Assembly (NCBI RefSeq): GCF_017654505.1 | Contig: NW_024472155.1 | Location: 149,501 to 213,500 of the forward strand | DNA from: Polyodon spathula | Lineage: Eukaryota > Chordata > Actinopteri > Acipenseriformes > Polyodontidae | DNA length: 64,000 bases | Reading direction: 5' to 3' | Shown: positions 41,166 through 55,817 of the stretch, piece after piece | Layout of the letters: every line of letters starts with the position of its first letter | How positions within the stretch are numbered: position 1 is the first letter of the stretch | The notes under the pieces: generated by a model | What the model was told of the DNA's origin: nothing | The model's input: only the letters and a program-made list of their open reading frames with translations | The model's database searches: none | Program-made: the position numbers and the translations under genes

Positions 41166-44100
41166 TCAGTTCTCCGTGTCGTCGCTGTGCTCTGCCACCT
41201 TGGCCTCATCCGAATGAGGGACAGGAACGTCATGACCTCCCATTTTTTCAAGGACCAGCAGGGCATCACTGCTTACACTACCTGAAGCGAGACATTTAGA
41301 GAATTTTACAATACGAGCCAAGACCATACCACTATTAGACCTGTACATCACATCCACAAGCTGAAGCCAACAGCTTACACTACTACAAAACAGTTAACTA
41401 CAAAAATAAACTTGCAGAAGTTACCGCATCTGCAATTGTAACACCCTTCCCCTTGCTTCTGGGTGAAGTATACATACCGATGGGCAAAGTCTCATCATTG
41501 ATGCACACAGAGTCACAACAGGAACAGGAACTGTGGTTACCTTCAAGCTCCACCCACCTGAAGACACATTCACATGTCAATGGAATGCCACCCTCCCAAA
41601 CAACCCAATCTTTACTTCTAGATAAAGAAACATCAGAAACCTTCGAGTTACCCAAGACATGCAATGATATGATCATTCTTAAATGGAACCCACCTTTTCA
41701 TGTTCTCGTCATAGTGGCAGGACTTGGTGCTCTGCGTTCCCATGCTGCTGGTTACCACCATGGTGCAGTGCATGTAGTACTTGTTCACCTTAACAGAAGG
41801 GAGAATTCCTTAAGACAAACTACACACCAGATTACTGGGAGCAACTTGGTCCGCTTCTACAGTCAACCAAGTGTCCATGCACGCAAGCACCTGAACTACA
41901 TTGAAGGATCTTAAGGCCACACTGCCCAAATGCAGCTTGACCACATGCATCAGCCTTCAGTTTCCATTGCCATCACAGGCTGGCAACATATAGGGGAAGG
42001 CAAACCTACCAGAGGGGACAGAGCGTTGAACTGGAAAGCATCCACAATGAAATTTATTGTATCGTTTGTTCTGGGAGGCACAAAACGGGAGCTACAGGTT
42101 TCATACTTGCTGTTCACCATGCACCTGGAAATAGAGGGCAGTGCAATTAACAGCACGTGGGCTTTGATCACCAACTTAGAAAGAGCAGATTAAAAAAAAA
42201 AAAAAGTACAGAACTTCCTAGAGACTCAATTTAAGCCCTGGTATATTTAAAAAGGATCATAGAATGGCAGTGTTGAGGGAATGCAATTCTAAAGGCAATA
42301 AAGTCACTCCCAAGTCATTACCCTGTAAACACCAATGTCATTTTACTACTTCTGAAGCTGTACATCTGCCTCCGTATGAAACCGCATTTCGCGCAAAGTA
42401 ACAGGCCTTGCACACATCCCTGTGAAGCCATGGTTTTAGAACAGCTGACCTCAACATAGCCATGAGAGCAGCCTCCAGGTTTTGGTATAATGAAGTCTTA
42501 CCCATAATTCTCAATCACTGTGTATCGAGGGGTTGAGTTTGAAGCTGGAGATGCCGTTGCATAACAGCTGCGGATGAAAAGCTTCATCCCAGGAACAGAA
42601 AGATTTGCAGTAGCTTGAAAGTGTATGGGCTGTCCAAGGTAGAATGTATTCATCATGTGATCAGGAACCCAGTCACCTAAGGAGAAGGGGGGGGGACAGC
42701 CGAGAAGCATGCAGTTCAGGAGTAGCATTTAAAACACTGCTTTATATGGAGTCAATCAAACCACCATGCAGTGTAGCACCCCCTGCTGTAGAGTATGACT
42801 ACATCCTATACAAGTCATTTATTCCTCATTATGGCAAGGTTAAAAGATAATACCTTGCCATGTACCTTAAGATTAATTGCTATTAATGATATTTGTAACT
42901 CAGCTTTTGCTCAGGTCTGCTTACCATTCACTGTTCTTAGGGAAAAGCCATACGGGGTCTTGAGATTCTTCAAGAGAGCTCGATTCCTCCAAAACGGACG
43001 AATGCCCTGCCTGTAGACGTGGTGATACCTACAAGGACACGTTTTCAATGCAATGTGACTGACATTAACGTCAGTAAAAAAGTTGCTTAAAACCAGAACG
43101 ATTAATAAAGCAATTCGGAACAGTTCTCATTGTACTTTCAGCAGCCTATTGCAGCAGCTCGCTTAAATGCATTAGTCCGCTTTACCGATGCTGCAGTTAC
43201 ACCAACTATGTAGAGTGACAAGAACGACCTTACCTATAGTAATTACACTGAATGGGTACAGTGAATGGCACGAATCTCCGAATTGTACCGTTTTGAGCAG
43301 ATGGGACAAAACGAAGAATGTTCTTGTAGACCAGCTGTCCGTCTTCCATCTTAAAAGGTGGGGTAGAAAAGTTAGATTTATATTGGAACATCGTAAAGCC
43401 CTTCAAAGCCGCACACGTTAGCGTTTTAGGATTCGATCGACAACTATTAAATCACTCAGCGTCAAATTGAATCAACTAAGATTCTATGACAAGTCTTACC
43501 ACTGCAGATTATGCCAGAATCCCTTCTGGGACGACTATCGTAGAAGTTAAAGATTTGACATGAGATATTATACATGTAACGCAATACAACATGCACGCAG
43601 TGAGGGAAGCAATATCTATATATTTAAAAATGAAAAGGTCACTCTGAAGACCGATCTACTGCTTGTAGCTTTAAAAAAAAAAAAAAAAAAAACACAACGT
43701 TAAGACAGAAATGTTAACTTCAAAACGCTCCAGAGCAGGGCTACTCACAGACTCCTTGCTTCCACACTCCTTGAGGTCGTAGGTAAAGAGGAGATACACG
43801 CCAGAAACCCCATTGCTTCTGCAGCCAGTTCCCAGAGTTAACTGGTCTGATTTACGTCGGATCCCGTACATGTCCGTCCTGACCCTCACGTACATTTTGT
43901 TTTGGGTGCACAACACGCGGACCGCTGCAGCACGGCTAACGGGTAGCGGCCGGGGCATGGGAATAACAGGCTTGGGATTCATGACGCTTCGGAGCTCAGG
44001 CGGCACCGGTGCGTTGACAGGGACCATCCGAGGGCTAAGCAGCTTGAAAGGAAAGGGAGTGACAGGTACTGGGATGCCGTAAGGTGGCACGAACTTTACT

Positions 44101-46807
44101 GGGTAAGGCCTTGTTTGTACTGGAGGTCTAACTAGAGCAGGGTCCTGTCCCTCGCTGTGCGGTTCTGGAGCAGGGTCCCGTCCCTCGCTGTGCGGTTCCG
44201 TTTCTATTTGTTCCCATTCTGGAGCAGGCTCGTGTTCCTCGCTGTGCGGTTCCGTTTCTACCTGGTCCCATTCTGGAGCAGGGTCGTGTTCCTCGCTGTG
44301 CGGTTCCGTTTCTACCTGGTCCCGTTCTGGAGCAGGCTCGTGTTCCTCGCTGTGCGGTTCCGTTTCTACCTGGTCCCGTTCTGGAGCAGGGTCCCGTCCC
44401 TCGCTGTGCGGTTCCGTTTCTACCTGGTCCCGTTCTGGAGCAGGGTCCCGTCCCTCGCTGTGCGGTTCCGTTTCTACCTGGTCCCGTTCTGGAGCAGGGT
44501 CCTGTCCCTCGCTGTGCGGTTCCGTTTCTACCTGGTCCCGTTCTGGAGCAAGATCGTGTTCCTCGCTGTGCGGTTCCGTTTCTACCTGGTCCCGTTCTGG
44601 AGCAGGGTCCCGTCCCTCGCTGTGCGGTTCCGTTTCTACCTGGTCCCGTTCTGGAGCAAGATCGTGTTCCTCGCTGTGCGGTTCTGTTTCTACCTGGTCC
44701 CGTTCTGTGCGGTTCCGTTTCTACCTGGTCCCGTTCTGGAGCAGGGTCCCGTTCCTCGCTGTGCGGTTCTGGAGCAGGGTCCCGTCCCTCGCTGTGCGGT
44801 TCCGTTTCTACCTGGTCCCGTTCTGGAGCAGGGTCCCGTCGCTGTGCGGTTCCGTTTCTACCTGGTCCCGTTCTGGAGCAGGGTCCCGTCCCTCGCTGTG
44901 CGGTTCCGTTTCTACCTGGTCCCGTTCTGGAGCAGGATCGTGTTCCTCGCTGTGCGGTTCTGTTTCTACCTGGTCCCGTTCTGGAGCAGGATCGTGTTCC
45001 TCGCTGTGCGGTTCCGTCCCGTTCTGGAGCAGGATCGCGTACTGTGCGGTGTTTCTACCTGGTCCCGTTCTGGAGCAGGGTCCCGTCCCTCGCTGTGCGG
45101 TTCCGTTTCTACCTGGTCCCGTTCTGGAGCAGGGTCCCGTTCCTCGCTGTGCGGTTCTGGAGCGTTTCTACCTGGTCCCGTTCTGGAGCAGGGTCCCGTC
45201 CCTCGCTGTGCGGTTCCGTTTCTACCTGGTCCCGTTCTGGAGCAGGGTCCCGTCCCTCGCTGTGCGGTTCCGTTTCTACCTGGTCCCGTTCTGGAGCAGG
45301 GTCCTGTCCCTCGCTGTGCGGTTCCGTTTCTACCTGGTCCCGTTCTGGAGCAAGATCGTGTTCCTCGCTGTGCGGTTCTGGAGCAGGGTCCCGTTCGCTG
45401 TGCGGTTCCGTTTCTACCTGGTCCCGTTCTGGAGCAGGGTCCCGTCCCTCGCTGTGCGGTTCCGTTTCTACCTGGTCCCGTTCTGGAGCAGGGTCCCGTC
45501 CCTCGCTGTGCGGTTCCGTTTCTACCTGGTCCCGTTCTGGAGCAGGGTCCCGTTCCTCGCTGTGCGGTTCCGTTTCTACCTGGTCCCGTTCTGGAGCAAG
45601 ATCGCGTTCCTCGCTGTGCGGTTCCGTTTCTACCTGGTCCCGTTCCCTCGCTGTGCGGTTCCGTTTCTACCTGGTCCCGTTCTGGAGCAGGGTCCCGTCC
45701 CTCGCTGTGCGGTTCCGTTTCTACCTGGTCCCGTTCTGGAGCAGGATCGTGTTCCTCGCTGTGCGGTTCCGTTTCTACCTGGTCCCGTTCTGGAGCAGGG
45801 TCCCGTCCCTCGCTGTGCGGTTCCGTTTCTACCTGGTCCCGTTCTGGAGCAGGGTCCCGTCCCTCGCTGTGCGGTTCCGTTTCTACCTGGTCCCGTTCTG
45901 GAGCAGGGTCCCGTCCCTCGCTGTGCGGTTCCGTTTCTACCTGGTCCCGTTCTGGAGCAGGGTCCTGTCCCTCGCTGTGCGGTTCCGTTTCTAGCCCGTT
46001 CTGGAGCAGGCTCGTGTTCCTCGCTGTGCGGTTCCGTTTCTACCTGGTCCCGTTCTGGAGCAGGATCGCGTTCCTCGCTGTGCCCCTCGTTGCGGTTCTT
46101 TCTACCTGGTCCCGTTCTGGAGCAGGGTCCCGTCCCTCGCTGTGCGGTTCCGTTTCTACCTGGTCCCGTTCTGGAGCAGGGTCCTGTCCCTCGCTGTGCG
46201 GTTCCGTTTCTACCTGGTCCCGTTCTGGAGCAAGATCGCGTTCCTCGCTGTGCGGTTCTGGAGCAGGGTCCCGTCCCTCGTTTTCTTTCTACCTGGTCCC
46301 GTTCTGGAGCAGGCAGGGTCCCTGTGCGGTTCCTCGCTGTCCCGTTCTGGAGCAGGGTCGTCCCTCGTTTTCTACCTGGTCCCGTTCTGGAGCAGGGTCC
46401 CGTCCCTCGCTGTGCGGTTCCGTTTCTACCTGGTCCCGTTCTGGAGCAGGATCGTGTTCCTCGCTGTGCGGTTCTGTTTCTTCCTGGTCCCGTTCTGGAG
46501 CAGGGTCCTGTCCCTCGCTGTGCGGTTCCGTTTCGATATTATCCAGGCCAAGCCTTGGATAAGTCTCGCTTTCCTCGTTGTATACCGTTTCGACAGAATC
46601 CAGTACTACGACTCTACCAGCCTCGTTTCCCTCGCTGTATACCCCCGGTTCCGACTGTTTCCAAGCTGGGACCGCATTATCCTGGTTTCCATCGCTGTAC
46701 AGATCTGTTTCGAAGTGACGTAATAGTTTGCCTGTACCGACCTGGCGTCCTTCAGAACTCTGAAAATGCAAAACACCTACAACAAAGAGGTAGATAAAAA
46801 TCTCCAT
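41166..46807 (-). CDS. ZP3-type egg-coat protein with 18-residue repeat array (copy B); frame broken in the array as printed
   Basis: Exons: 46807-43749, 43349-43234, 43028-42925, 42676-42502, 42124-42010, 41788-41694, 41557-41478, 41281-41166. Exon 1 starts with signal peptide MEIFIYLFVVGVLHFQSSEG, then degenerate Y-S-E-G repeats, then the 54-bp array, then the pre-ZP segment and the first part of ZP-N (VRVLCTQNKMYVRVRTD). The remaining exons keep the ZP-domain hallmarks: YHHVYRQGIRPFW, NYGCMVNSKYETCSSRFVPP, FIVDAFQF, YYMHC, and WVELEGNHSSCSCCDSVC. Exons 2 and 4 are the same size as in copy A (116 and 175 nt). All exon junctions after the array are in frame. Within the array, 11 units have lengths not divisible by three. 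The net shift is 2 mod 3, so the signal peptide and ZP domain are not in one frame in this sequence. The protein ends SDDTEN, with no furin site or membrane anchor. It is either a functional gene with assembly errors or a recently broken one. Confidence 0.85.
44130..46535 (-). repeat. 54-bp tandem array in exon 1 of ZP3-like copy B (about 48 units)
   Basis: On the minus strand each unit encodes EGRDPAPERDQVETEPHS (18 residues), with variants such as EGQDPAP, EEHDPAP, EERDLAP and EERDPAP. Anchoring on the GTTCTGGAGC string, starts follow at exact 54-base steps for most of the array (44162, 44216, 44270 and so on). In-frame short units of 33 bases occur at 44733, 45121, 45342 and 46222, and one of 51 at 45375. 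Off-frame units start at 44702 (31), 44820 (50), 44978 (43), 45021 (46), 45154 (26), 45642 (37), 45949 (49), 46052 (62), 46255 (46), 46301 (43) and 46344 (40). The edges are degenerate and the core highly uniform, as expected for unequal exchange or gene conversion. Confidence 0.93.
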
Positions 46808-46919
46808 CGCAAAGGGAATGAAGCAGCGCAATAGCGGAGACGCTATAGGGACCCCCGCCACGTAAACAACGCCAATAGACACAGCAAGAACCGAAGAGAT
46901 ACTTGAACTTCCCCAGACC

Positions 46920-47000
46920 ACACCTTTATAGAGCTGCCCATTAACACTAATCACCTGTGATTACGTGATTATCACCTGTAGGGGACCACTGCACCTGTAT
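46920..47000 (-). promoter_or_regulatory. Promoter of ZP3-like copy B: TATA box and three E-boxes
   Basis: On the minus strand a CTATAAAGG box lies at about 46924-46931, some 120 bases before the ATG. Immediately upstream are three CACCTG hexamers (plus-strand reading) at 46952-46957, 46973-46978 and 46992-46997, spaced 21 and 19 bases, close to two helical turns. E-boxes are the known FIGLA target in vertebrate ZP promoters. Confidence 0.6.
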
Positions 47001-47034
47001 GACAAACCACTAGTCAACTTTCTGGCCGCTTTGG

Positions 47035-47460
47035 TGAAAATCCTGGACCATGTTTATATGTAGTCAAATAAGAAGTATTAAGAGGGATAGCTGTTTTTAT
47101 TTTATTTTATTTATTTAATGTGACGTCATTTCTATATGTTATCTAATAAATATTACATACCATAGAACCCTCCCTCCCATTAAATCACATTCCAAGTATT
47201 GTGTCCCAATATTTTCCCCCAAAACTTTACAAATGTCCCGATTTCCAAGGGCGCCAGATACCACTTGTTTCGTTACATAAATATTCGTCAATCATGTAAA
47301 AAAATATATGGTTCCAGAACAATATTTTAAATCTAGGTTACTATACTAAATTAAAAAAAAATATATGCAAAATGATAGAAATTAAAGGTAAAAAAAAAAA
47401 AAAAAAAATACAATGCATGTGTTTATAAGATCCAGTTAAAGTCGGGACGATATATCTGGT
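47035..47460 (-). repeat. Inverted duplicate, right member
   Basis: The reverse complement of this segment aligns with 39040-39415, sharing CATTTTGCATAT, TATAGTAACCTAGATTT and TTGGAATGTGATTTAATGGG. The two members bracket ZP3-like copy B at distances of about 1.3 kb (3' side) and 0.2 kb (5' side). Confidence 0.65.
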
Positions 47461-47597
47461 TATCTACCTTGTGAAAATAATTAACACTTAAAGCCCTATG
47501 TTGCTGATCCATCCATCTATATTGATTCTATTCATTAACATATAATTGCATGCATATTTATCATATCCATTGGTTATTTTATATTCTAAGTGATGAC

Positions 47598-47654
47598 ATT
47601 GCAGAGCAGTCTGATTTTACTAGGAGTTTAATAAGACACACCTGAGCTTGTTAC

Positions 47655-47720
<66 letters not shown>

Positions 47721-47792
47721 TGGCTAATGAGGCGAGTAGTAAAACCTGGAATGGGTGAAACTGCTATGAAAGAAGAGTCTTATTTCCATCCT
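47598..47792. mobile_element. Foldback MITE-like element with internal (AC)n expansion
   Basis: Both arms of the foldback element are present (TTTTACTAGGAGTTTAATAA and AAAACCTGGAATGGGTGAAA). An (AC)n run at 47657-47719 has grown between them, at the place where other copies read TTACCTGTACACTGTGG. It continues rightward into the linked repeat at about 47790-47935 that also occurs at 40166-40330. Confidence 0.7.
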
Positions 47793-47935
47793 GATCTTAT
47801 AGGCACATCAAATATGTTCAACTTTTATTCAGCGTGTTCAAAGTTGTTAGGTTGTGGTTATTTGGCGCCATCCAGTGGTCCAAGTACAGCAGTGCGTTAG
47901 TTTATAGTGGGTTTAATTTCCCTGCTCTCTGACTA
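47790..47935. repeat. Linked 150-bp repeat (right copy)
   Basis: Direct-orientation relative of 40166-40330 following a MITE arm in both places. Shares TATAGGCAC, TTCAAAGTTGT, GTGGTTATTTGGC and CAGCAGT strings. Confidence 0.55.
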
Positions 47936-48598
47936 CATAACACCACCAAAAACAGCAGATAGGTTAAACTACACACACCATATATATAATATTATAGAGA
48001 GAGAAGAGCTGGCAATTGGTGCATTACAGCCATGTATGTGTAACATATATTTTGCTTAAGATAGAAATTCTGTTACATTAAGAATTGGATACAGTATTTA
48101 AATGTTCCCCTTTATTTAACCCTTGTGTACAGTATAGGGTGCCGTCTCCAATACACGCTCACCCATTCAAAGTCAGAGCAGCTGGTGTACATACAGAATA
48201 CACACAGACAAGGTATTACTTCAAGGTTGGGATGGTCTCTGCCTGTTTTACATGTAAAAGCCACGGAAGGAAAGGGTCAGTGGTGTCTATTTGAATACAA
48301 GCAGTAATGACATCACATCAAGCACTGGCTGAAAAGATAAAACAGTCAACTGCTGTACAGAAGAAGAAATTAGGAATTTTCCCACACCCACACACGCTCA
48401 AAAAAAAAAAAGTCCTGTCTCTTTAAGAGAGTAAGGGGCGTGGTCTTCTTTCTGGCTCTGAGAGTGATTCACCTGGACTGTCTGCTTCAAGGAGGAGTCT
48501 GAATGAGACAGAGAGATAGAGAGACGAGTAAGGACAAAGAGGGGAAATAACAAGCGAAATAAACTCTTTAAAATGAGCTGAGCTTGGAAGAGTCTACA

Positions 48599-53125
<4,527 letters not shown>

Positions 53126-53197
53126 GGAACCCTGCTTGCTGATGATCCACAGGAATACCTGTGAGCAGGAGCTCGCTTCAGCCCCATGCCGGGATAA

Positions 53198-53203
53198 AAT
53201 AAA
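53198..53203 (+). terminator. TMEM54 polyadenylation signal
   Basis: AATAAA 73 bases after the stop codon. A second candidate (AATAAA near 53479) could give a longer 3' UTR. Confidence 0.65.
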
Positions 53204-53777
53204 AGCATAAGAAAGAACTGGAGGGAGACGCGTTTCTGCACTGTGCTACAGCCAACCTGCTTCATTAACCAAGTCACCCAACGGAATGCACTGCCTACTC
53301 GAAACACACACGATTACAAAATGAGCCTTCACCTATCCTTCTCTACCCAGAGAAGCACCGTTTCCTCCGGACACCCCTGTGATTGAAAAGCCAGTCAGAG
53401 CAGCTTGTCGAACTCTGAGCAGTCCTTATCAAAGAGTCTGCAAGTGACGAGCCAAGCTGTTTCTGTAGCTCAGGCGTAACAATAAAAAAACAATCGTACG
53501 ATATGCAGCATATCTAAAAACAAACCAGTCAAATTTATTTGACATTGGGGGAAAAAAACTGTAATGTTTTTCCTATAGTCTGTATAACATGTGCTCTTTG
53601 TGTTTAGCACAGTATAACAGGTAGGCCCTTTTATATATGGTGCAAATCTAAAGGAGTAAAACCAGGAGCTACTATGGTGGTGGCTCCTGGCTCCTCAGGG
53701 AGCTTCTTTCTTTCTTTCTTTCTTCCCTCAGGGCCTGTGCTCAATCCCTCCCCCAACATGGCACTAGCACAGGAGTG

Positions 53778-53951
53778 CAGGGATGAAAGTAAGACTCCCA
53801 TTGCACAGCAGTTTGATCCATTCCTGGTTTTACTAAGAGTTTATTAAGACACACCTGAGCTTATTACCTGTACGCTGTGGCTGATCAAGCTCGTTTTAAA
53901 ACCTGGAATGGTTCAAACTGCTATGCAATCGGAGTCTTACTCCCATCCCTG
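53778..53951. mobile_element. Foldback MITE-like element, complete copy
   Basis: CAGGGATGAAAGTAAGACTC at the left and GAGTCTTACTCCCATCCCTG at the right, with both inner arms intact; about 174 bp like copy 1. Flanks repeat GGAGTGC on both sides, supporting a 6-7 bp target-site duplication. It lies between TMEM54 and HPCA. Confidence 0.75.
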
Positions 53952-54737
53952 GAGTGCTGTTCTGCAGAGAGTTGTAATCAATATGGTCTCTCATCCCTCC
54001 AGAGCCATTCAAACACCTGCAGGAGCGCTAGATTAGAAAGATGCTGAAACAAGTAAGAATTGAGATGGTATTGTAAGTCATGCCCCAGTTGGCAAGCAAG
54101 ACACGACACTTTCAGAAAGGGAAAGGCTAGACCTTCTGTACGCGTACAGATATATCGAAATGCAGGGGGATGTCTAAAGTCATAGCCTGACAGACTCGGC
54201 ATGACTTGGCGGCCTGTGCTAGAGTATTAATCTAATTTGTTTGGTCTAACCTCAATTGAAAGAAACATGCCACTTCGTGTGGTTGCCGTTTGAGTCTCCA
54301 CTTTGCATTCAAGCTTCCGGATCCTGCCGGGGACTCGATTCCACTTTGCTTGCTCAGACACGCTTGTTTTTCTGCACATTTTGTTGACAGACCCTTGAGC
54401 AGCACTCATCCTGAACTGGAACTTTAAGGACTGTTTCTAAGGGATGTTTTGTTTTAAAGAGCACTTATTTTAAAGCCCTTTCATGATGAATTAAGTCAAG
54501 TTTGTTGGGCATGAAAACTATTTTAGGAGAGGGTTTATTCTCGTTTTTGCAAAGGTGTAAATGTTAAAATAATAAACTAATGTGGTGTCCTACATTACTG
54601 ACAACAGTACTTTAGTTTCCCTAATTTCTGCTCTTCTTAATTGTGGCCAGTATCCATTTTGTGGATCTGATGTGTTTTGTTTGCTGTGTCTGGGAGGGAA
54701 ACATCGTGTTAGCTATAATAAGAATAATGGTTGGTAT

Positions 54738-54943
54738 CCATGGTTGCTTTGCAGGCTCCTCCTGTACGGTCTCCATGGTTGCTTTGCAGGCTCCTCCTGT
54801 ACGGTCTCCATGGTTGCTTTGCAGGCTCCTCCTGTACGGTCTCCATGGTTGCTTTGCAGGCTCCTCCTGTACGGTCTCCATGGTTGCTTTGCAGGCTCCT
54901 CCTGTACGGTCTCCATGGTTGCTTTGCAGGCTCCTCCTGTACC
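54738..54943. repeat. 35-bp minisatellite, six copies
   Basis: Unit of 35 bases beginning CCATGGTTGCTTTGCAGGCT and ending CCTGTACGGTCT. It repeats exactly at 54738, 54773, 54808 and onward, with essentially no divergence. Because 35 is not a multiple of three, every frame cycles through the unit. The unit contains no stop in several frames, which produces spurious open frames on both strands. Confidence 0.95.
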
Positions 54944-55811
54944 TGCTGTGCTTGTCTGACAGGGTTTAAGCTGAAGGTTTCAGAACCGCCCCATTTGGAA
55001 GAGTGGCACAGTCTTATTAAAATAACAGACAGCTGCACGGTTGCTATCTGTTAACACAGAGAGGCTTTGTGAGGGTTTTTGATTAAATATACAGCAGCAT
55101 TTGCAGGTGCTTTTGCATGTGAGAGCTGCGCTCACAAAGCGTTAGTGTGCTTATTTCAGGGGGCTTTTTTTCACTTTGTTAAACAATATGGGCTTGATTC
55201 TCAGAGCTATTTGCTGCAAAATGGCAGAAGCATGATATTTTCCCAGAGTAATGATACGCCTGTCTGCAATTTCCCCACAGATTCCCATGTTCTCTCATTT
55301 ATTTTCTAGTTTAAAGGCAATTTTAAAACAAGGGCTACCAATGGCAGATGAACTCCACCAGGATATGCTAACAGTAAGCAATTCCATTGGAATTCTGAGC
55401 AAACTAACCAACCAGCTGCTTGCCTAATGACTGACAGGTTTAGCCAGCAGTGACACAGTTTGACCTATAGGGAGTGAAACAGTAAGACTACTGGGGAACT
55501 GAGAAGTCTTTTAAATCTAGCGTGTTATCAACTATTTTGCCAAAACATGCATTTCTTTCAAAACTACACGTATTGATCTGCTCAGCAAAGCGAAGTGAGG
55601 GCAGGTAAGAGTTATAGAATTACTTCATTAGCCAGAACCCCTTTAAATGTAAATCGCCGCCAAGCCTTTTAATCTTATTAACAGTGGCTCTTTATCGAAG
55701 GGTCTCCAATTGCAAGGCAGTGAGAACACAAGGACCTCTACAGTGGTGTGAGCCACTCCTAGTTTCACAAACTAAAAACACATTTGAATGCAACAGGTAA
55801 AGAAATGCCAC

Positions 55812-55817
55812 TTTATT
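55812..55817 (-). terminator. HPCA polyadenylation signal
   Basis: AATAAA on the minus strand. It implies a 2.9-kb 3' UTR (about 55.8-58.68 kb), AT-rich and with two long (TA)n runs at 57260-57328 and 57416-57486. Confidence 0.6.

Larger units (their letters stand above)
53210..55795. other. Intergenic between the convergent TMEM54 and HPCA 3' ends
   Basis: No gene is seen. It holds one complete foldback element, a CTTT run near 53706-53723, the 35-bp minisatellite, and otherwise unremarkable AT-rich sequence. Confidence 0.6.

Noticed and set aside
44130..46535. Possible CRISPR-like array
   Set aside because: Units are contiguous, with no unique spacers, in a vertebrate gene. It is a coding tandem repeat.
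44157..46562. An open frame of about 800 codons on the plus strand across the 54-bp array
   Set aside because: It is the antisense of the repeat. The unit lacks stops in all three plus frames, so the frame stays open through every indel, and the translation switches among three repeat peptides. The minus strand carries the signal peptide, splice sites and ZP domain.
54582..55054. Repeated open frames on both strands (e.g. LLCRLLLYGLHGCFAG)
   Set aside because: Shadows of the 35-bp minisatellite. They have no conserved domain and no splice context.
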